A DNA stretch of 27,949 nt. It comes from [Mycobacterium] nativiensis (lineage in GTDB: Bacteria; Actinomycetota; Actinomycetes; Mycobacteriales; Mycobacteriaceae). Below, piece by piece: positions 8,989-18,973 of the stretch. The notes under the pieces were generated by a model. It saw only the letters and a list, made by a program, of their open reading frames with translations, had not been told where the DNA came from and made no database searches. Position 1 is the stretch's first letter. Every line of letters starts with the position of its first letter. The stretch is from the NCBI RefSeq assembly GCF_020172685.1, contig NZ_CP083986.1, forward strand, positions 2,165,308 through 2,193,256. The letters run 5' to 3'. A program made the position numbers and the translations under genes.

Positions 8989-10455
8989 GTGCTGAGCCCG
9001 CTGTCCGCCGGCGCGCAGGTGCTCGTCACCGGTGTCGGGGTGACCGGCCGTGCGGTGGTGAGCGCGCTGGCCCCGCTGGGTGTGGACCTGACCCTGTGCG
9101 ACGACGACGCCGCCGCGCTGGATTCCTACACCGGGGTCACCACGCTGAGCCCGTCCGTGGCCGCGGCGCAGATCGCCGATTACGCCCTGGTGGTCACCAG
9201 CCCGGGGTTCGCCCCCGACACGCCGGTGCTGGCCGCGGCGGCGCGGGCCGGGGTCCCGATCTGGGGCGACGTGGAGTTGGCCTGGCGGATGGACGCGGCC
9301 GGCCGCTACGGCCCGCCGCGGCGCTGGCTGGTGGTGACCGGCACCAACGGTAAGACGACCACGACGTCGATGCTGCACGCGATGCTGTCCACGGCGGGCC
9401 TGCGTGCCCAGTTGTGCGGCAACATCGGCAGTCCCGTGCTGGATGTGCTGGGCGAGCCGGCCGAGCTGCTGGCCGTCGAGCTGTCCAGTTTCCAGCTGCA
9501 CTGGGCGCCGTCGCTGCGGCCGCAGGCCGGGGTGGTGCTCAACATCGCCGAGGACCACCTGGACTGGCACGGCAGCATGGCCGCCTACACCGCCGACAAG
9601 GCGCGGGCGCTGGCCGGCCGGGTGGCCGTGGTCGGGATGGACGATGAGCGGGCCGCCGCGCTGTTGAACACCGCGCCCGCCCCGGTGAAGACGGGTTTCC
9701 GGCTCGGCGAACCGGGGCGCGGCGAGCTCGGGGTCGTCGACGGCATGCTGGTCGACCGCGCATTCGCCCCGGCCGGCTCCGACAGCCTGGCATTGGCGCC
9801 GGTGTCGTCGATCCCGGTGCCCGGGCCGGTCGGGGTTCTCGACGCGCTGGCCGCCGCCGCCCTGGCCCGTAGCGTGGACGTGCCCCCGGCGGCGATCGCC
9901 GAAGCGCTGGCGTCGTTTCAGGTCGGCCGGCATCGCGCCGAATTGGTCGTGGTGTCCGACGGTGTCAGCTTCGTCGACGACTCCAAGGCCACCAACCCGC
10001 ACGCGGCCGAAGCGTCGGTGCTGGCCTATCCGCGGGTGGTGTGGGTGGCCGGCGGGCTGCTCAAGGGCGCCTCGATCGATGCGACCGTGGCCAGGATCGC
10101 CGGCCACCTGGCCGGGGCCGTGCTGATCGGCCGCGATCGTGGTGAGGTTGCCAAGGCGTTATCACGACACGCACCGGATGTCCCCGTCGTCCACGTTGTG
10201 ACAGGCGAGGATATTGATATGGGTGATACTGCTGTGTCTCCAGTTACTCGTGTTACACCAGTAGCTGACGAGTCGGACAAGCCGCTGAGCTCTCGCGTGA
10301 TGACGGCGGTGGTGGCCGCCGCACGCGACCTGGCCCGCCCCGGGGACACCGTGCTGCTGGCCCCGGCAGGAGCCTCGTTCGATCAGTTCTCCGGGTACGG
10401 CGCTCGCGGTGATGCGTTCGCGGCCGCCGCGCGCGCCGCGGCAGGGTCGGTGTGA
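8989..10455 (+). CDS. murD: UDP-MurNAc-L-alanine--D-glutamate ligase MurD
   Basis: The 488-aa Mur ligase adds D-Glu to UDP-MurNAc-L-Ala. It has an N-terminal Rossmann-like domain ([14 protein letters not shown]), the ATPase P-loop GTNGKTTTT from residue 118, [20 protein letters not shown], and the C-terminal [10 protein letters not shown] motif. The GTG start is one base after the mraY stop. Residues about 403-431 form an acidic, low-complexity insertion encoded by strikingly AT-rich codons (GAT, ATT, ACT, GTT, CCA) compared with the rest of the gene. The frame is intact and the family end [20 protein letters not shown] follows. It overlaps ftsW by 4 nt (GTGA). Confidence 0.97.
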   Translation: MLSPLSAGAQVLVTGVGVTGRAVVSALAPLGVDLTLCDDDAAALDSYTGVTTLSPSVAAAQIADYALVVTSPGFAPDTPVLAAAARAGVPIWGDVELAWRMDAAGRYGPPRRWLVVTGTNGKTTTTSMLHAMLSTAGLRAQLCGNIGSPVLDVLGEPAELLAVELSSFQLHWAPSLRPQAGVVLNIAEDHLDWHGSMAAYTADKARALAGRVAVVGMDDERAAALLNTAPAPVKTGFRLGEPGRGELGVVDGMLVDRAFAPAGSDSLALAPVSSIPVPGPVGVLDALAAAALARSVDVPPAAIAEALASFQVGRHRAELVVVSDGVSFVDDSKATNPHAAEASVLAYPRVVWVAGGLLKGASIDATVARIAGHLAGAVLIGRDRGEVAKALSRHAPDVPVVHVVTGEDIDMGDTAVSPVTRVTPVADESDKPLSSRVMTAVVAAARDLARPGDTVLLAPAGASFDQFSGYGARGDAFAAAARAAAGSV

Positions 10456-12002
10456 TCGGCCTGCTGGCCCGGCTGCGGCGGCGCGACGCCGGGGCGCAGG
10501 GTGATGCCGCCTCCACCGACGACACGACCGCCGAGAAGCCGGCCAAGGCCGAGTCCCGCACCCGCTTCGGCGCCTGGCTGGGCCGGCCCATGACGTCGTT
10601 CCACCTGATCGTCGCCATCGCCGCCCTGCTCACCACGCTGGGCCTCATCATGGTGCTGTCCGCCTCCGGGGTGGAGTCCTACGGCGTCGACGGCTCGGCC
10701 TGGCGGATCTTCGGCAAGCAGGTGCTGTGGACCGTGATCGGGCTGCTCGGATGCTATGTGGCGCTGCGCATGCCGGTGAGGTTCATGCGCCGCACCGCGT
10801 TTGCCGGCTACGCGTTCACCATCGTGCTGCTGGTGCTGGTGCTGATCCCCGGCATCGGTACCCTGTCCAACGGCTCCCGCGGCTGGTTCGTCGTCTACGG
10901 CCTCTCCATGCAGCCCTCCGAGTTGGCCAAGATCGCGTTCGCCATCTGGGGCGCACACCTGCTGGCGAGCCGGCGCATGGAGCGGGCCACGCTGCGCGAG
11001 ATGCTGGTTCCACTGCTGCCCGCGGTGGCGGTCGCGCTCACGTTGATCTTCCTTCAGCCTGACCTGGGCCAGTCGGTCTCGCTGGGCATCATCCTGCTGG
11101 CATTGCTGTGGTATGCAGGCCTGCCGCTGAAGGTGTTCACCAGCTGGCTGGCGGGTATCGTCGCCGCCGCCGCGATCCTGGCGGTGACCGAGGGCTACCG
11201 CTTCGACCGGGTGCGGTCCTGGCTCGATCCCGACTCCGACCTGCAGGGCGCCGGTTACCAGGCGCGCCAGGCGAAGTTCGCGCTGGCCAACGGCGGCGTC
11301 TTCGGCGACGGACTGGGCCAGGGCACCGCCAAGTGGAACTATCTGCCCAACGCGCACAACGACTTCATCTTCGCCATCATCGGTGAGGAGCTGGGCTTCA
11401 TCGGCGGGTTCGGGCTGCTGGCGCTGTTCGGGCTGTTCGCCTACACCGGCATGCGCATCGCCAAGCGCTCCGCGGACCCGTTCCTGCGACTGCTGACCGC
11501 CACCACCACGATGTGGGTGATCGGCCAGTCCTTCATCAACGTGGGCTACGTGATCGGGCTGCTGCCGGTCACCGGAATCCAGCTGCCGCTCATCTCGGCC
11601 GGCGGAACGTCGACGGCCACAACCCTGTTCATGATCGGCATCATGGCCAACGCAGCGCGGCACGAACCGGAGGCGGTGGCCGCGCTGCGGGCCGGCCGCG
11701 AGGATCGGATGAACCGGATTCTGCGGCTGCCGCTGCCGGAGCCCTACGCGCCGACCCGGGTCGAGGCACTGCGCGACCGGCTGCGGTCGCGGCCGCAGGC
11801 CGAGGGAAAGCAGCGCGGCAACAAGCGCACACCGGCCCGCTCGGCCGGGCGGCAGAACACTGGCGGGCAGACGCGGGCCCGGGCGGCGAATCGCACCACC
11901 ACACGGGCAGGGCATCATGGAGGCGGCCGACGCCGCCCGGCGGCATCGGACCAGCGGCGTCCGACCGGCGGACGCGCACGCGCATTGGAAGGTCAGCGTT
12001 AG
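10452..12002 (+). CDS. ftsW: Septal peptidoglycan glycosyltransferase FtsW (SEDS)
   Basis: The 516-aa SEDS-family membrane protein polymerises lipid II into glycan strands at the septum together with FtsI. About ten membrane segments span residues 50-400. The conserved SEDS loop [19 protein letters not shown] is present, with the conserved Asp of NDFIF at residue 304. Both termini are long and charged. The C-terminal tail (about 410-516) is rich in Arg, Pro and Gly; in M. tuberculosis the FtsW tail is reported to contact FtsZ. The GTG start overlaps the murD stop by 4 nt. The tail's basic composition continues to the TAG, and murG begins 4 nt later. Confidence 0.95.
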   Translation: MIGLLARLRRRDAGAQGDAASTDDTTAEKPAKAESRTRFGAWLGRPMTSFHLIVAIAALLTTLGLIMVLSASGVESYGVDGSAWRIFGKQVLWTVIGLLGCYVALRMPVRFMRRTAFAGYAFTIVLLVLVLIPGIGTLSNGSRGWFVVYGLSMQPSELAKIAFAIWGAHLLASRRMERATLREMLVPLLPAVAVALTLIFLQPDLGQSVSLGIILLALLWYAGLPLKVFTSWLAGIVAAAAILAVTEGYRFDRVRSWLDPDSDLQGAGYQARQAKFALANGGVFGDGLGQGTAKWNYLPNAHNDFIFAIIGEELGFIGGFGLLALFGLFAYTGMRIAKRSADPFLRLLTATTTMWVIGQSFINVGYVIGLLPVTGIQLPLISAGGTSTATTLFMIGIMANAARHEPEAVAALRAGREDRMNRILRLPLPEPYAPTRVEALRDRLRSRPQAEGKQRGNKRTPARSAGRQNTGGQTRARAANRTTTRAGHHGGGRRRPAASDQRRPTGGRARALEGQR

Positions 12003-12006
12003 GGGA

Positions 12007-13158
12007 GTGAACGACTCGGTCAGCAAGCCGGACCGCGGTGCGCCGATATCGGTGGTCCTTGCCGGCGGAGGTACCGCCGGCCACGTCGAGCCCGCAATGG
12101 CCGTCGCCGACGCGCTGCGCGCCCTGGACGCGGGTGTGCGGATAACCGCCCTGGGCACCGCCCGAGGCCTGGAGACCCGACTGGTGCCCGCGCGCGGCTA
12201 TGACCTGGAGTTGATCACCCCGGTGCCGTTGCCACGCAAGGTCAATGCCGACCTGTTCCGGCTGCCACTGCGGGTGGTGCGCGCCGTGCGTCAGACCAGG
12301 GCGGTGCTGCGCGCCGTGCAGGCCGACGTGGTGATCGGCTTCGGCGGCTACGTGGCGCTGCCGGCTTACCTGGCTGCCCGCGGCATCGGCCGGCGACGCG
12401 TCCCGGTGGTGATTCATGAGGCCAACGCGCGAGCGGGGCTGGCCAACCGGGTGGGGATGCGGGGCGCCGAGCGGGTGCTCTCGGCCGTCGGCGACTGCGG
12501 GCTGGCGGATCCGGAGGTGGTCGGGGTCCCGGTCCGGGCGGCGATCACCTCGCTGGATCGCGCGGCGCTGCGGGCGGAGGCCCGCGCCGAGTTCGGCTTC
12601 GCCGACGACGCCCGGGTGCTGCTGGTCTTCGGTGGCTCGCAGGGCGCCCGATCGATCAACCAGGCTGTGTCCGGAGCCGCCGAACAACTTGCCGCTGCCG
12701 GTGTTTCGGTGTTGCACGCGCACGGACCGAAGAACACCTTGGACCTGCCGGAGCCCGCCGCGGGCGATCCGCCGTATGTCGCGGTGCCCTACCTGGACCG
12801 GATGGACCTGGCGTACGCGGCCGCCGATCTGGCGATCTGCCGCTCCGGGGCGATGACGGTCGCCGAGGTCTCTGCGGTGGGGTTGCCCGCGGTATATGTG
12901 CCGTTGCCGATCGGCAACGGCGAACAGCGGCTCAATGCGCTGCCGGTGGTGGATGCCGGTGGTGGTGTGCTGGTCGACGACGCCGCGCTGACCCCGGAGT
13001 TCGTGGCCGACACGGTGGCCGGGCTGCTCACCGACGCACCGCGGCTGGCGGCGATGACAAGTGCCGCAGTGCAGGCCGGGCACCCGCAGGCGGCGCGGCG
13101 GGTGGCGCAGGTGGCCCTTGAGGTGGCCACCGCCCGGCGGTCGGGGAGTGGCGCATGA
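12007..13158 (+). CDS. murG: UDP-GlcNAc:lipid I N-acetylglucosaminyltransferase MurG
   Basis: The 383-aa GT-B glycosyltransferase adds GlcNAc to lipid I at the inner face of the membrane, giving lipid II. The GGGTAGH motif at residues 20-26, [23 protein letters not shown], the [11 protein letters not shown] loop, and [13 protein letters not shown] near the C-terminus are all visible. I chose GTG 12007 because the start MNDSVSKP resembles the M. tuberculosis N-terminus as I recall it and follows the ftsW stop directly. An upstream ATG in the same frame lies inside ftsW and is less likely. The ribosome site is weak (GGAAGG at 11987-11992, rather far), so coupling with ftsW termination is probable. 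It overlaps murC by 4 nt. Confidence 0.95.
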   Translation: MNDSVSKPDRGAPISVVLAGGGTAGHVEPAMAVADALRALDAGVRITALGTARGLETRLVPARGYDLELITPVPLPRKVNADLFRLPLRVVRAVRQTRAVLRAVQADVVIGFGGYVALPAYLAARGIGRRRVPVVIHEANARAGLANRVGMRGAERVLSAVGDCGLADPEVVGVPVRAAITSLDRAALRAEARAEFGFADDARVLLVFGGSQGARSINQAVSGAAEQLAAAGVSVLHAHGPKNTLDLPEPAAGDPPYVAVPYLDRMDLAYAAADLAICRSGAMTVAEVSAVGLPAVYVPLPIGNGEQRLNALPVVDAGGGVLVDDAALTPEFVADTVAGLLTDAPRLAAMTSAAVQAGHPQAARRVAQVALEVATARRSGSGA

Positions 13159-14639
13159 GCGCCCAGCAGCTGCCGCCGGAACTGAGCCGGGTGCACATGG
13201 TCGGCATCGGGGGTGCGGGCATGTCCGGAATCGCCCGCATCCTGCTGGACCGCGGTGGCCTGGTGTCGGGGTCGGATGCCAAGGAGTCCCGCGGAATTCA
13301 CGCGCTGCGGGCCCGCGGTGCGCAGGTCCGGATCGGCCACGACGCCTCGGCCCTGGACCTGTTGCCGGGCGGCGTCACCACCGTCGTCACCACCCACGCG
13401 GCGATCCCCAAGACCAACCCCGAACTCGTCGAGGCGCGCCGGCGCGGCATCCCGGTGGTGCTGCGGCCGGTGGTGCTGGCCAAGCTGATGGCCGGGCGCA
13501 CCACCTTGATGGTCACCGGCACCCACGGCAAGACCACCACCACCTCGATGTTGGTGGTCGCGCTGCAGCACTGCGGGCTGGACCCGTCCTTCGCGGTCGG
13601 TGGCGAATTGGGTTCTGCCGGTTCGGAAGCCGGTACCAACGCCCATCACGGCAGCGGACCGCTGTTCGTCGCCGAGGCGGACGAGAGCGACGGGTCGCTG
13701 CTCGAGTACACCCCGAACGTGGCGGTGGTGACCAACATCGAAGCCGACCACCTGGACTTCTTCGGCAGTGCCGAGGCCTACACGCAGGTGTTCGACTCGT
13801 TCGTGGAGCGCATCGCGCCCGGCGGGGCCGTGGTGGTGTGCGTGGACGATCCCGGCTCCGCCGAGCTGGCCGACCGCACTGCGGCACAAGGCATCCGGGT
13901 GCTGCGGTACGGCACGGCGGCTCCCGGACAACCCGAGCTGGCCGGGACCCTGGTGAGCTGGGAGCAGCAGGGCACCGGCGCGGTCGCGGAGATCGCGCTG
14001 GCCGGATCCGACCACCGGGAGGCGATGCGCCTGTCGGTGCCGGGTCGGCACATGGCGCTCAACGCGCTGGGGGCCCTGCTGGCGGCGATCGAGGTCGGCG
14101 CCCCGCTTGAGGCGGTGCTGGACGGCCTGGCCGGATTCGACGGCGTGCGGCGCCGGTTCGAATTGGTGGGTTCGGCGGGCTCGGGCGAATCGGTGCAGGT
14201 CTTCGACGACTACGCACACCATCCCACCGAGATCGCCGCGACACTGAGCACGGTCCGTGCCCTGGTGACCGAGCGCGGCACCGGGCGCAGCCTGGTGGTG
14301 TTTCAGCCGCATCTATATTCGCGGACAAAGACTTTCGCAGCCGAGTTCGGCCAAGCCCTGGACGGCGCCGACGAGGTCTTCGTCCTGGACGTCTACGGCG
14401 CGCGCGAGCAGCCCCTGCCCGGGGTGAGTGGTGCCCTTGTCGCCGAGCACGTCAGCGTGCCGGTGCACTACCTGCCCGATTTCTCCGCGGTGCCCGATGC
14501 GGTGGCCGCAGCGGCCGGCCCCGGCGACGTGATCGTCACCATGGGCGCCGGCGACGTGACCGTGCTGGGTCCAGAGATCGTGACCGCGCTGCGGGCGCGG
14601 GCCGACCGGACGCCTCCCGGCCGCCCGGGCGTGCTGTGA
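13155..14639 (+). CDS. murC: UDP-MurNAc--L-alanine ligase MurC
   Basis: The 494-aa first Mur ligase joins L-Ala to UDP-MurNAc. The N-terminal Rossmann motif [17 protein letters not shown] is followed by the ATPase P-loop [11 protein letters not shown] from residue 122, [37 protein letters not shown] and [12 protein letters not shown]. These are diagnostic for MurC. The length is usual. ATGA overlaps the murG stop and the GTGA at the end overlaps ftsQ, so it is embedded in the coupled part of the operon. In this cluster it lies downstream of the genes for later precursor steps (murD, murE, murF). Confidence 0.97.
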   Translation: MSAQQLPPELSRVHMVGIGGAGMSGIARILLDRGGLVSGSDAKESRGIHALRARGAQVRIGHDASALDLLPGGVTTVVTTHAAIPKTNPELVEARRRGIPVVLRPVVLAKLMAGRTTLMVTGTHGKTTTTSMLVVALQHCGLDPSFAVGGELGSAGSEAGTNAHHGSGPLFVAEADESDGSLLEYTPNVAVVTNIEADHLDFFGSAEAYTQVFDSFVERIAPGGAVVVCVDDPGSAELADRTAAQGIRVLRYGTAAPGQPELAGTLVSWEQQGTGAVAEIALAGSDHREAMRLSVPGRHMALNALGALLAAIEVGAPLEAVLDGLAGFDGVRRRFELVGSAGSGESVQVFDDYAHHPTEIAATLSTVRALVTERGTGRSLVVFQPHLYSRTKTFAAEFGQALDGADEVFVLDVYGAREQPLPGVSGALVAEHVSVPVHYLPDFSAVPDAVAAAAGPGDVIVTMGAGDVTVLGPEIVTALRARADRTPPGRPGVL

Positions 14640-15625
14640 CCGTCCCACCCGAAAACCCGGACGCGGCAGCAGATCACCCGATGCCCGACGGTGTCGGGCC
14701 GACCGAGGACGCCGCGGACGTCCACGACCCCACCGAGGCAGCTGGCACCGAGGCCCTCGACACGGCCGAGGCGACCGAGAACGGCGAATCCGCTGAGGAG
14801 CCGGCCGAGGTGGAGGGCCCGCGGCGGCGGGCCCGCCGGGAACGGGCCGAACGGCGTGCCGCCCAGGCTCGCGCGGAGGCCATCGAGCAGGCCCGTCGAG
14901 AGGCCAAACGGCGCCTGCGGGCCGGTTCGGCCGAACCGGCGAAAGGTGTTCCGCGGGGCGCCATCCGGGGGCTGAAGATGGCGCTGGCGACGTTGCTCGT
15001 GGTGCTGTTCCTCATCGTGTTCGGGCTCCTCCTGTACTTCACGCCGCTGATGTCAGTGCGCGACTTCGAGATCACCGGGCTCGCGGCGCTGACCCGCGAC
15101 GAGGTGGTGGAGGTCGCCAACGTGCGGATGGGCACCCCGCTGTTGCAGATCGACACCGGCGTTGTTGCCGAGCGGGTCGCGACGATTCGGCGGGTGGCCA
15201 GCGCCCGGGTGCAGCGGCAGTATCCGTCGGCATTGGGGATCGCGGTCGTCGAGCGGGTGGCCGTGGTGTTCAAGGACTTCCCGGACGGGCCGCACCTGTT
15301 CGACCGCGACGGAGTCGACTTCGCGACGGCGCCGCCGCCGCCGACGCTGCCTGTCTTCGACGTCGACCACCCGGGGCCGACGGATCCGGCCAGCCGGGCC
15401 GCCCTGCAGGTGATGACCGCGCTTGCGCCGGAGGTCGCCGGGCAGATCAGCCGGGTGGCGGCCCCGTCCGTCGCGTCGATCACGCTGACGCTGGCCGACG
15501 GCAGGGTAGTGGTCTGGGGTAACACCGATCGCACCGCGGAGAAGGCCCAGAAATTGGCGGCGTTGCTCACCCAGCCCGGCCACACCTACGACGTGTCCAG
15601 TCCGGATCTGCCGACCGTTCGGTAG
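14636..15625 (+). CDS. ftsQ: Cell division protein FtsQ
   Basis: The 329-aa bitopic protein links early and late divisome parts through FtsL/FtsB. The cytoplasmic N-terminus is long: an acidic Glu/Asp/Ala stretch (residues 1-60), then a strongly basic Arg/Ala-rich helix (about 62-105). One membrane segment follows at about 113-134. The periplasmic POTRA domain starts at [20 protein letters not shown], and the FtsQ/DivIB beta domain contains the conserved [16 protein letters not shown] segment. GTG 14636 overlaps the murC stop by 4 nt. It is the last gene of the overlapping run; a 244-nt gap separates it from ftsZ. Confidence 0.94.
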   Translation: MTVPPENPDAAADHPMPDGVGPTEDAADVHDPTEAAGTEALDTAEATENGESAEEPAEVEGPRRRARRERAERRAAQARAEAIEQARREAKRRLRAGSAEPAKGVPRGAIRGLKMALATLLVVLFLIVFGLLLYFTPLMSVRDFEITGLAALTRDEVVEVANVRMGTPLLQIDTGVVAERVATIRRVASARVQRQYPSALGIAVVERVAVVFKDFPDGPHLFDRDGVDFATAPPPPTLPVFDVDHPGPTDPASRAALQVMTALAPEVAGQISRVAAPSVASITLTLADGRVVVWGNTDRTAEKAQKLAALLTQPGHTYDVSSPDLPTVR

Positions 15626-15664
15626 TGGGACTTCCCGCCCTACAGGAAAATTCGCCCGGCGTGT

Positions 15665-15684
15665 CTCGGCGCGTCGGCGCCGAG
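15665..15684 (+). terminator. Hairpin downstream of ftsQ (possible attenuator)
   Basis: A perfect 8-bp stem, CTCGGCGC (15665-15672), loop GTCG, GCGCCGAG (15677-15684), lies 40 nt after the ftsQ stop. No T-tract follows, so it is at best a non-canonical terminator or a partial attenuator separating the ftsQ transcript from ftsZ. Confidence 0.4.
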
Positions 15685-15726
15685 GACGGTCGTAACGGCC
15701 CTACTGTGGCGGTTGCGCGGAACAAC

Positions 15727-15750
15727 TTGACATAACTCTAAGCCTATGGT
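15727..15750 (+). promoter_or_regulatory. Candidate ftsZ promoter elements
   Basis: A perfect TTGACA at 15727-15732 and a TANNNT hexamer TATGGT at 15745-15750 lie about 120-145 nt before ftsZ. Their spacing (12 nt) is too short for one standard sigma-A promoter, so they may belong to overlapping promoters or TATGGT may act alone. Mycobacterial ftsZ is known to have its own promoters in this gap. Confidence 0.45.
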
Positions 15751-15869
15751 TGAGGTTGAGGGTTTGCCCAGGAGCTGGTTGCAAGTCAGCTCGAGGCAGG
15801 TTCGAGGAGTTCCGCGGCACGGCCCGGCCCCAGAGAGGAATCCAATCCCACCAGGGAGGAAGACGAACG

Positions 15870-17033
15870 ATGACCCCACCGCACAACTATCTGGCCGTCA
15901 TCAAAGTCGTGGGTATCGGTGGTGGCGGCGTCAATGCCGTCAACCGGATGATCGAGCAGGGCCTCAAGGGCGTTGAGTTCATCGCGATCAATACCGACGC
16001 ACAGGCTTTGCTGATGAGTGATGCCGACGTCAAGCTCGACGTCGGACGCGACTCCACCCGCGGACTCGGCGCCGGCGCCGACCCCGAAGTGGGTCGGCGA
16101 GCCGCCGAAGACGCCAAGGACGAGATCGAGGAGCTGCTGCGCGGCGCCGACATGGTGTTCGTCACCGCCGGCGAGGGCGGCGGCACCGGCACCGGCGGCG
16201 CACCGGTGGTCGCCACCATCGCGCGCAAGCTCGGCGCGTTGACCGTGGGTGTCGTCACCCGGCCGTTCTCCTTCGAGGGCAAGCGGCGCAGCAACCAGGC
16301 CGAGAACGGCATCACCTCGTTGCGGGAGAGCTGCGACACCCTGATCGTGATCCCCAACGACCGGTTGCTGCAGATGGGCGACGCGCAGGTCTCGCTGATG
16401 GACGCGTTCCGCAGTGCCGACGAGGTGCTGCTCAACGGTGTCCAGGGGATCACCGACCTGATCACCACCCCGGGGCTGATCAACGTCGACTTCGCCGACG
16501 TCAAGGGCATCATGAGCGGCGCGGGCACCGCGCTGATGGGCATCGGGTCCGCGCGCGGCGACGGCCGGGCGCTCAAGGCCGCCGAGGTTGCGATCAACTC
16601 GCCGCTGCTGGAAGCCTCGATGGAAGGCGCCCACGGAGTGCTGATGTCGGTCGCCGGCGGCAGTGACCTGGGACTGTTCGAGATCAATGAGGCGGCATCG
16701 CTGGTCCAGGAGGCCGCACACCCGGAAGCCAACATCATCTTCGGCACCGTGATCGACGACTCGCTCGGCGACGAGGTGCGGGTGACGGTGATCGCGGCGG
16801 GCTTCGACTCGGTCGGCTCGGGACGCAAGCCGGTGACCAGTGCGCCCGGACAGGCCCGGCACGCGATGGCGCCCGGCCAGGCCGGCAAGGTCACCTCCTC
16901 GCTGTTCGACCCGGCCGACGCGGTCAGCGTTCCCGCGCCCACCAACGGGGCGACGGTCAGTGTGGGCGGCCGCAATGGTGATGACGGCTGTGACGACGAC
17001 GACGTCGACGTCCCGCCGTTCATGCGCCACTAG
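15870..17033 (+). CDS. ftsZ: Cell division GTPase FtsZ
   Basis: This 387-aa tubulin homologue polymerises into the Z ring at mid-cell and recruits the divisome. The ATG at 15870 gives [20 protein letters not shown] and has AGGGAGGA upstream. The frame is open further upstream to 15750, but that part is non-coding in character. The GTP-binding loop GGGTGTG is at about 104-110, with NTDAQAL, RPFSFEG and NVDFADVK also present. The C-terminal linker contains GDDGCDDDD, with a cysteine in an acidic run, and the conserved tail VDVPPFMRH ends in His. It is transcribed separately from ftsQ (hairpin and promoter elements between them), and pgeF follows after 12 nt. Confidence 0.98.
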   Translation: MTPPHNYLAVIKVVGIGGGGVNAVNRMIEQGLKGVEFIAINTDAQALLMSDADVKLDVGRDSTRGLGAGADPEVGRRAAEDAKDEIEELLRGADMVFVTAGEGGGTGTGGAPVVATIARKLGALTVGVVTRPFSFEGKRRSNQAENGITSLRESCDTLIVIPNDRLLQMGDAQVSLMDAFRSADEVLLNGVQGITDLITTPGLINVDFADVKGIMSGAGTALMGIGSARGDGRALKAAEVAINSPLLEASMEGAHGVLMSVAGGSDLGLFEINEAASLVQEAAHPEANIIFGTVIDDSLGDEVRVTVIAAGFDSVGSGRKPVTSAPGQARHAMAPGQAGKVTSSLFDPADAVSVPAPTNGATVSVGGRNGDDGCDDDDVDVPPFMRH

Positions 17034-17045
17034 CGTCAGCGTCTG

Positions 17046-17753
17046 GTGAGCTTTCGTGTCCGGCGGGTGACGACCACCCGCTCCGGTGGGGTGTCGAGGG
17101 CTCCGTTCGACAGCTTCAACCTCGGCGATCACGTCGGTGACGATCCGGCGGCGGTGGCGGCCAACCGGTCTCGGCTGGCGAAGGCCACCGGCCTCGGCGC
17201 CGACCGCCTGGTCTGGATGAATCAGGTGCACGGGGATCACGTCGTGGTGGTGGACGGGCCGCGCGACACCGCGGTCGATCAGACCGACGCGCTGATCACC
17301 ACCGTTCCCCGGCTGGCGATGGTGGTGGTGACCGCCGACTGCGTGCCGGTGCTGATGGCCGACGCGCGTGCCGGGGTGGTGGCTGCGGTGCACGCCGGCC
17401 GGGTCGGCGCCCAGAACGGGGTGGTCGTTCGCACGCTGGAGGGCATGCTCGCGGCAGGCGCACAGCTCGGCGATGTCTCGGTGCTGTTGGGCCCGGCGGT
17501 CAGTGGGCCGCACTACGAGGTGCCCGCGGCGATGGCCGACGAGGTCGAGGCGGCCCTGCCGGGCAGTCGCACCGTGACCACGGCGGGCACTCCGGGCCTG
17601 GATCTGCGCTCCGGAATCGCCCGGCAGTTAAAGGAATTGGGTGTCGCGGCGATCGACATCGATCCACGCTGCACGGCGGCCGATCCGAAGTTGTTCAGCC
17701 ATCGGCGCGACGGACGCACCGGTCGGCTGGCGTCGCTGATCTGGCTGGAGTGA
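17046..17753 (+). CDS. pgeF: Peptidoglycan editing factor PgeF (YfiH, laccase-domain family)
   Basis: The 235-aa product belongs to the YfiH/DUF152 multicopper-laccase-like family. The metal/catalytic set is present with family spacing: His62 in MNQVHGDH, Cys99 in TADC and His116 in HAGR. In E. coli the homologue removes wrongly incorporated residues from UDP-MurNAc peptides. Other homologues show purine nucleoside phosphorylase or deaminase activity, so the exact substrate here is inferred. GTG 17046 lies 12 nt after the ftsZ stop, in the usual mycobacterial order. What follows is unusual: sepF comes next and yggS is missing. Confidence 0.9.
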   Translation: MSFRVRRVTTTRSGGVSRAPFDSFNLGDHVGDDPAAVAANRSRLAKATGLGADRLVWMNQVHGDHVVVVDGPRDTAVDQTDALITTVPRLAMVVVTADCVPVLMADARAGVVAAVHAGRVGAQNGVVVRTLEGMLAAGAQLGDVSVLLGPAVSGPHYEVPAAMADEVEAALPGSRTVTTAGTPGLDLRSGIARQLKELGVAAIDIDPRCTAADPKLFSHRRDGRTGRLASLIWLE

Positions 17754-17843
17754 CCTGGCGGTGGTTTACCCAAACGTGGCCGGTGAAATCGATTGCGCCT
17801 GTCCGCGTGTCGGTGCCGAGCCAATGAGCTCGTGGCCGTTACC

Positions 17844-17887
17844 GTCACCATTAGTAGTCACTTCAGTCACACCTTCATCACAGTCAT
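17844..17887 (+). promoter_or_regulatory. GTCAC-rich leader upstream of sepF
   Basis: The 155-nt pgeF-sepF gap contains GTCAC at 17844-17848, 17857-17861 and 17866-17870, and GTCAT at 17883-17887. The region is less GC-rich than the flanking genes and looks like a regulator site or promoter zone for sepF. No matching regulator family is identified. No remnant of a yggS reading frame is visible here. Confidence 0.3.
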
Positions 17888-17908
17888 CAGCCTAGAAGGG
17901 TCCATAGG

Positions 17909-18553
17909 ATGAGCACACTCCACAAGGTCAAGGCCTACTTCGGGATGGCTCCGATGGAGGACTATGACGACGACTACTACGACGACGGCGATGACCGCGC
18001 CTCGTCGCGCGACTACGCACCCCGGGGGGAGCGGTTCGCCGAGGACGTGTTCGACCGGGTGTCGGGCCGTCCGGACGGCCGTTATGACGACCGCTTCGAC
18101 GACCGGGACTACGACGACGCACCAGGCGGCTACCGCGGCGGGTACGAGGAGGACACGCGCTACCGTCCCCGCGAATTCGAACGCTCACGCATGTCCTCCC
18201 TGCGCGGTTCGACCCGCGGCGCCCTGGCGATGGACCCACGCCGGATGGCGCAGATGTTTGACGAGAGCAGCCCGCTGTCGAAGATCACCACGCTGCGGCC
18301 CAAGGACTACAGCGAGGCGCGCACCATCGGCGAGCGGTTCCGCGACGGCACCCCGGTGATCATGGACCTGGTGTCGATGGACAACGCCGATGCCAAGCGG
18401 CTCGTCGACTTCGCGGCGGGCTTGGCCTTCGCCCTGCGCGGCTCGTTCGACAAGGTTGCCACCAAGGTGTTTCTGCTGTCGCCGGCCGACGTCGACGTTT
18501 CCCCGGAGGAGCGTCGTCGCATCGCCGAGACCGGCTTCTACGCCTATCGGTAG
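17909..18553 (+). CDS. sepF: Cell division protein SepF
   Basis: The 214-aa protein anchors FtsZ to the membrane and is the main early FtsZ partner in Actinobacteria. It starts with the amphipathic helix [13 protein letters not shown] (membrane binding). A long Asp/Tyr/Arg-rich disordered linker follows (about residues 16-100). The C-terminal SepF domain covers about 118-205: [37 protein letters not shown] and [12 protein letters not shown]. The ATG at 17909 has AGAAGG upstream. The acidic linker is encoded by repetitive GAC/GAT and TAC codons. It lies between pgeF and yggT. Confidence 0.96.
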   Translation: MSTLHKVKAYFGMAPMEDYDDDYYDDGDDRASSRDYAPRGERFAEDVFDRVSGRPDGRYDDRFDDRDYDDAPGGYRGGYEEDTRYRPREFERSRMSSLRGSTRGALAMDPRRMAQMFDESSPLSKITTLRPKDYSEARTIGERFRDGTPVIMDLVSMDNADAKRLVDFAAGLAFALRGSFDKVATKVFLLSPADVDVSPEERRRIAETGFYAYR

Positions 18554-18622
18554 GCTGGGCGACAGCCGGGCCGGTCAGCGTCGCTGATGCGGGCACACTC
18601 TCGTCAGTAAGGTCGATCTCCG

Positions 18623-18913
18623 TTGGCGCTGTTCTTCACGATTCTCGGTATCGCGCTGTTCGTTTTCTGGCTGCTGCTGATCGCCCGAATCGTCATCGAG
18701 TTCATCCGCTCATTCAGCCGGGACTGGCACCCGACGGGTACCACCGTGGTGATCCTGGAGCTGATCATGAGTATCACCGATCCGCCGGTGAAGCTGCTGC
18801 GACGGCTGATCCCGCAGTTGACGATCGGGGCCGTGCGCATCGACCTGTCGATCATGGTGCTGCTGCTGATCGCGTTCGTCGGCATGGAACTGGCGTTACA
18901 ACACGCCGCTTGA
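18623..18913 (+). CDS. yggT: YggT family membrane protein
   Basis: The 96-aa product has two hydrophobic segments (about residues 3-27 and 74-91) flanking the conserved SFSRDWHPTGTTVVILELIMSITDP region, split here as residues 30-54, and PVKLLRRLIPQL. This is the YggT family (Rv2146c type), linked to division or membrane stress by its constant position after sepF; its biochemical role is unknown. The start is TTG 18623, giving MALFF, which matches the family length. The ribosome site is weak (AAGG at 18610). It is the last + strand gene before a hairpin and an inserted minus-strand gene. Confidence 0.92.
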   Translation: MALFFTILGIALFVFWLLLIARIVIEFIRSFSRDWHPTGTTVVILELIMSITDPPVKLLRRLIPQLTIGAVRIDLSIMVLLLIAFVGMELALQHAA

Positions 18914-18937
18914 CATACCCCGCCTGAGATCGGTGGC

Positions 18938-18960
18938 GGCCCGGCGACGGGCGCCGGGCC
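18938..18960. terminator. GC-rich hairpin between convergent yggT and the DUF2249 gene
   Basis: GGCCCGGCG (18938-18946), a 5-nt loop and CGCCGGGCC (18952-18960) form a perfect 9-bp GC stem in the 60-nt gap between two convergent genes. There is no T-tract, which is common for mycobacterial terminators. It could serve both directions. Confidence 0.6.
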
Positions 18961-18973
18961 ACCCCGAACGGGA

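Noticed and set aside
7494..9029. Long minus-strand frame (511 codons) opposite murF-mraY
   Set aside because: It is antisense to certain genes, rich in His/Arg/Gly/Asp, with no recognisable domain. It is a compositional shadow.
10383..12158. 591-codon minus-strand frame opposite ftsW
   Set aside because: Same reason: the plus strand encodes a clear SEDS protein, and the antisense product is Gln/Arg/Gly-rich without motifs.
15786..17513. 575-codon minus-strand frame opposite ftsZ-pgeF
   Set aside because: ftsZ is near-identical to known mycobacterial FtsZ, and the antisense translation shows no family features.
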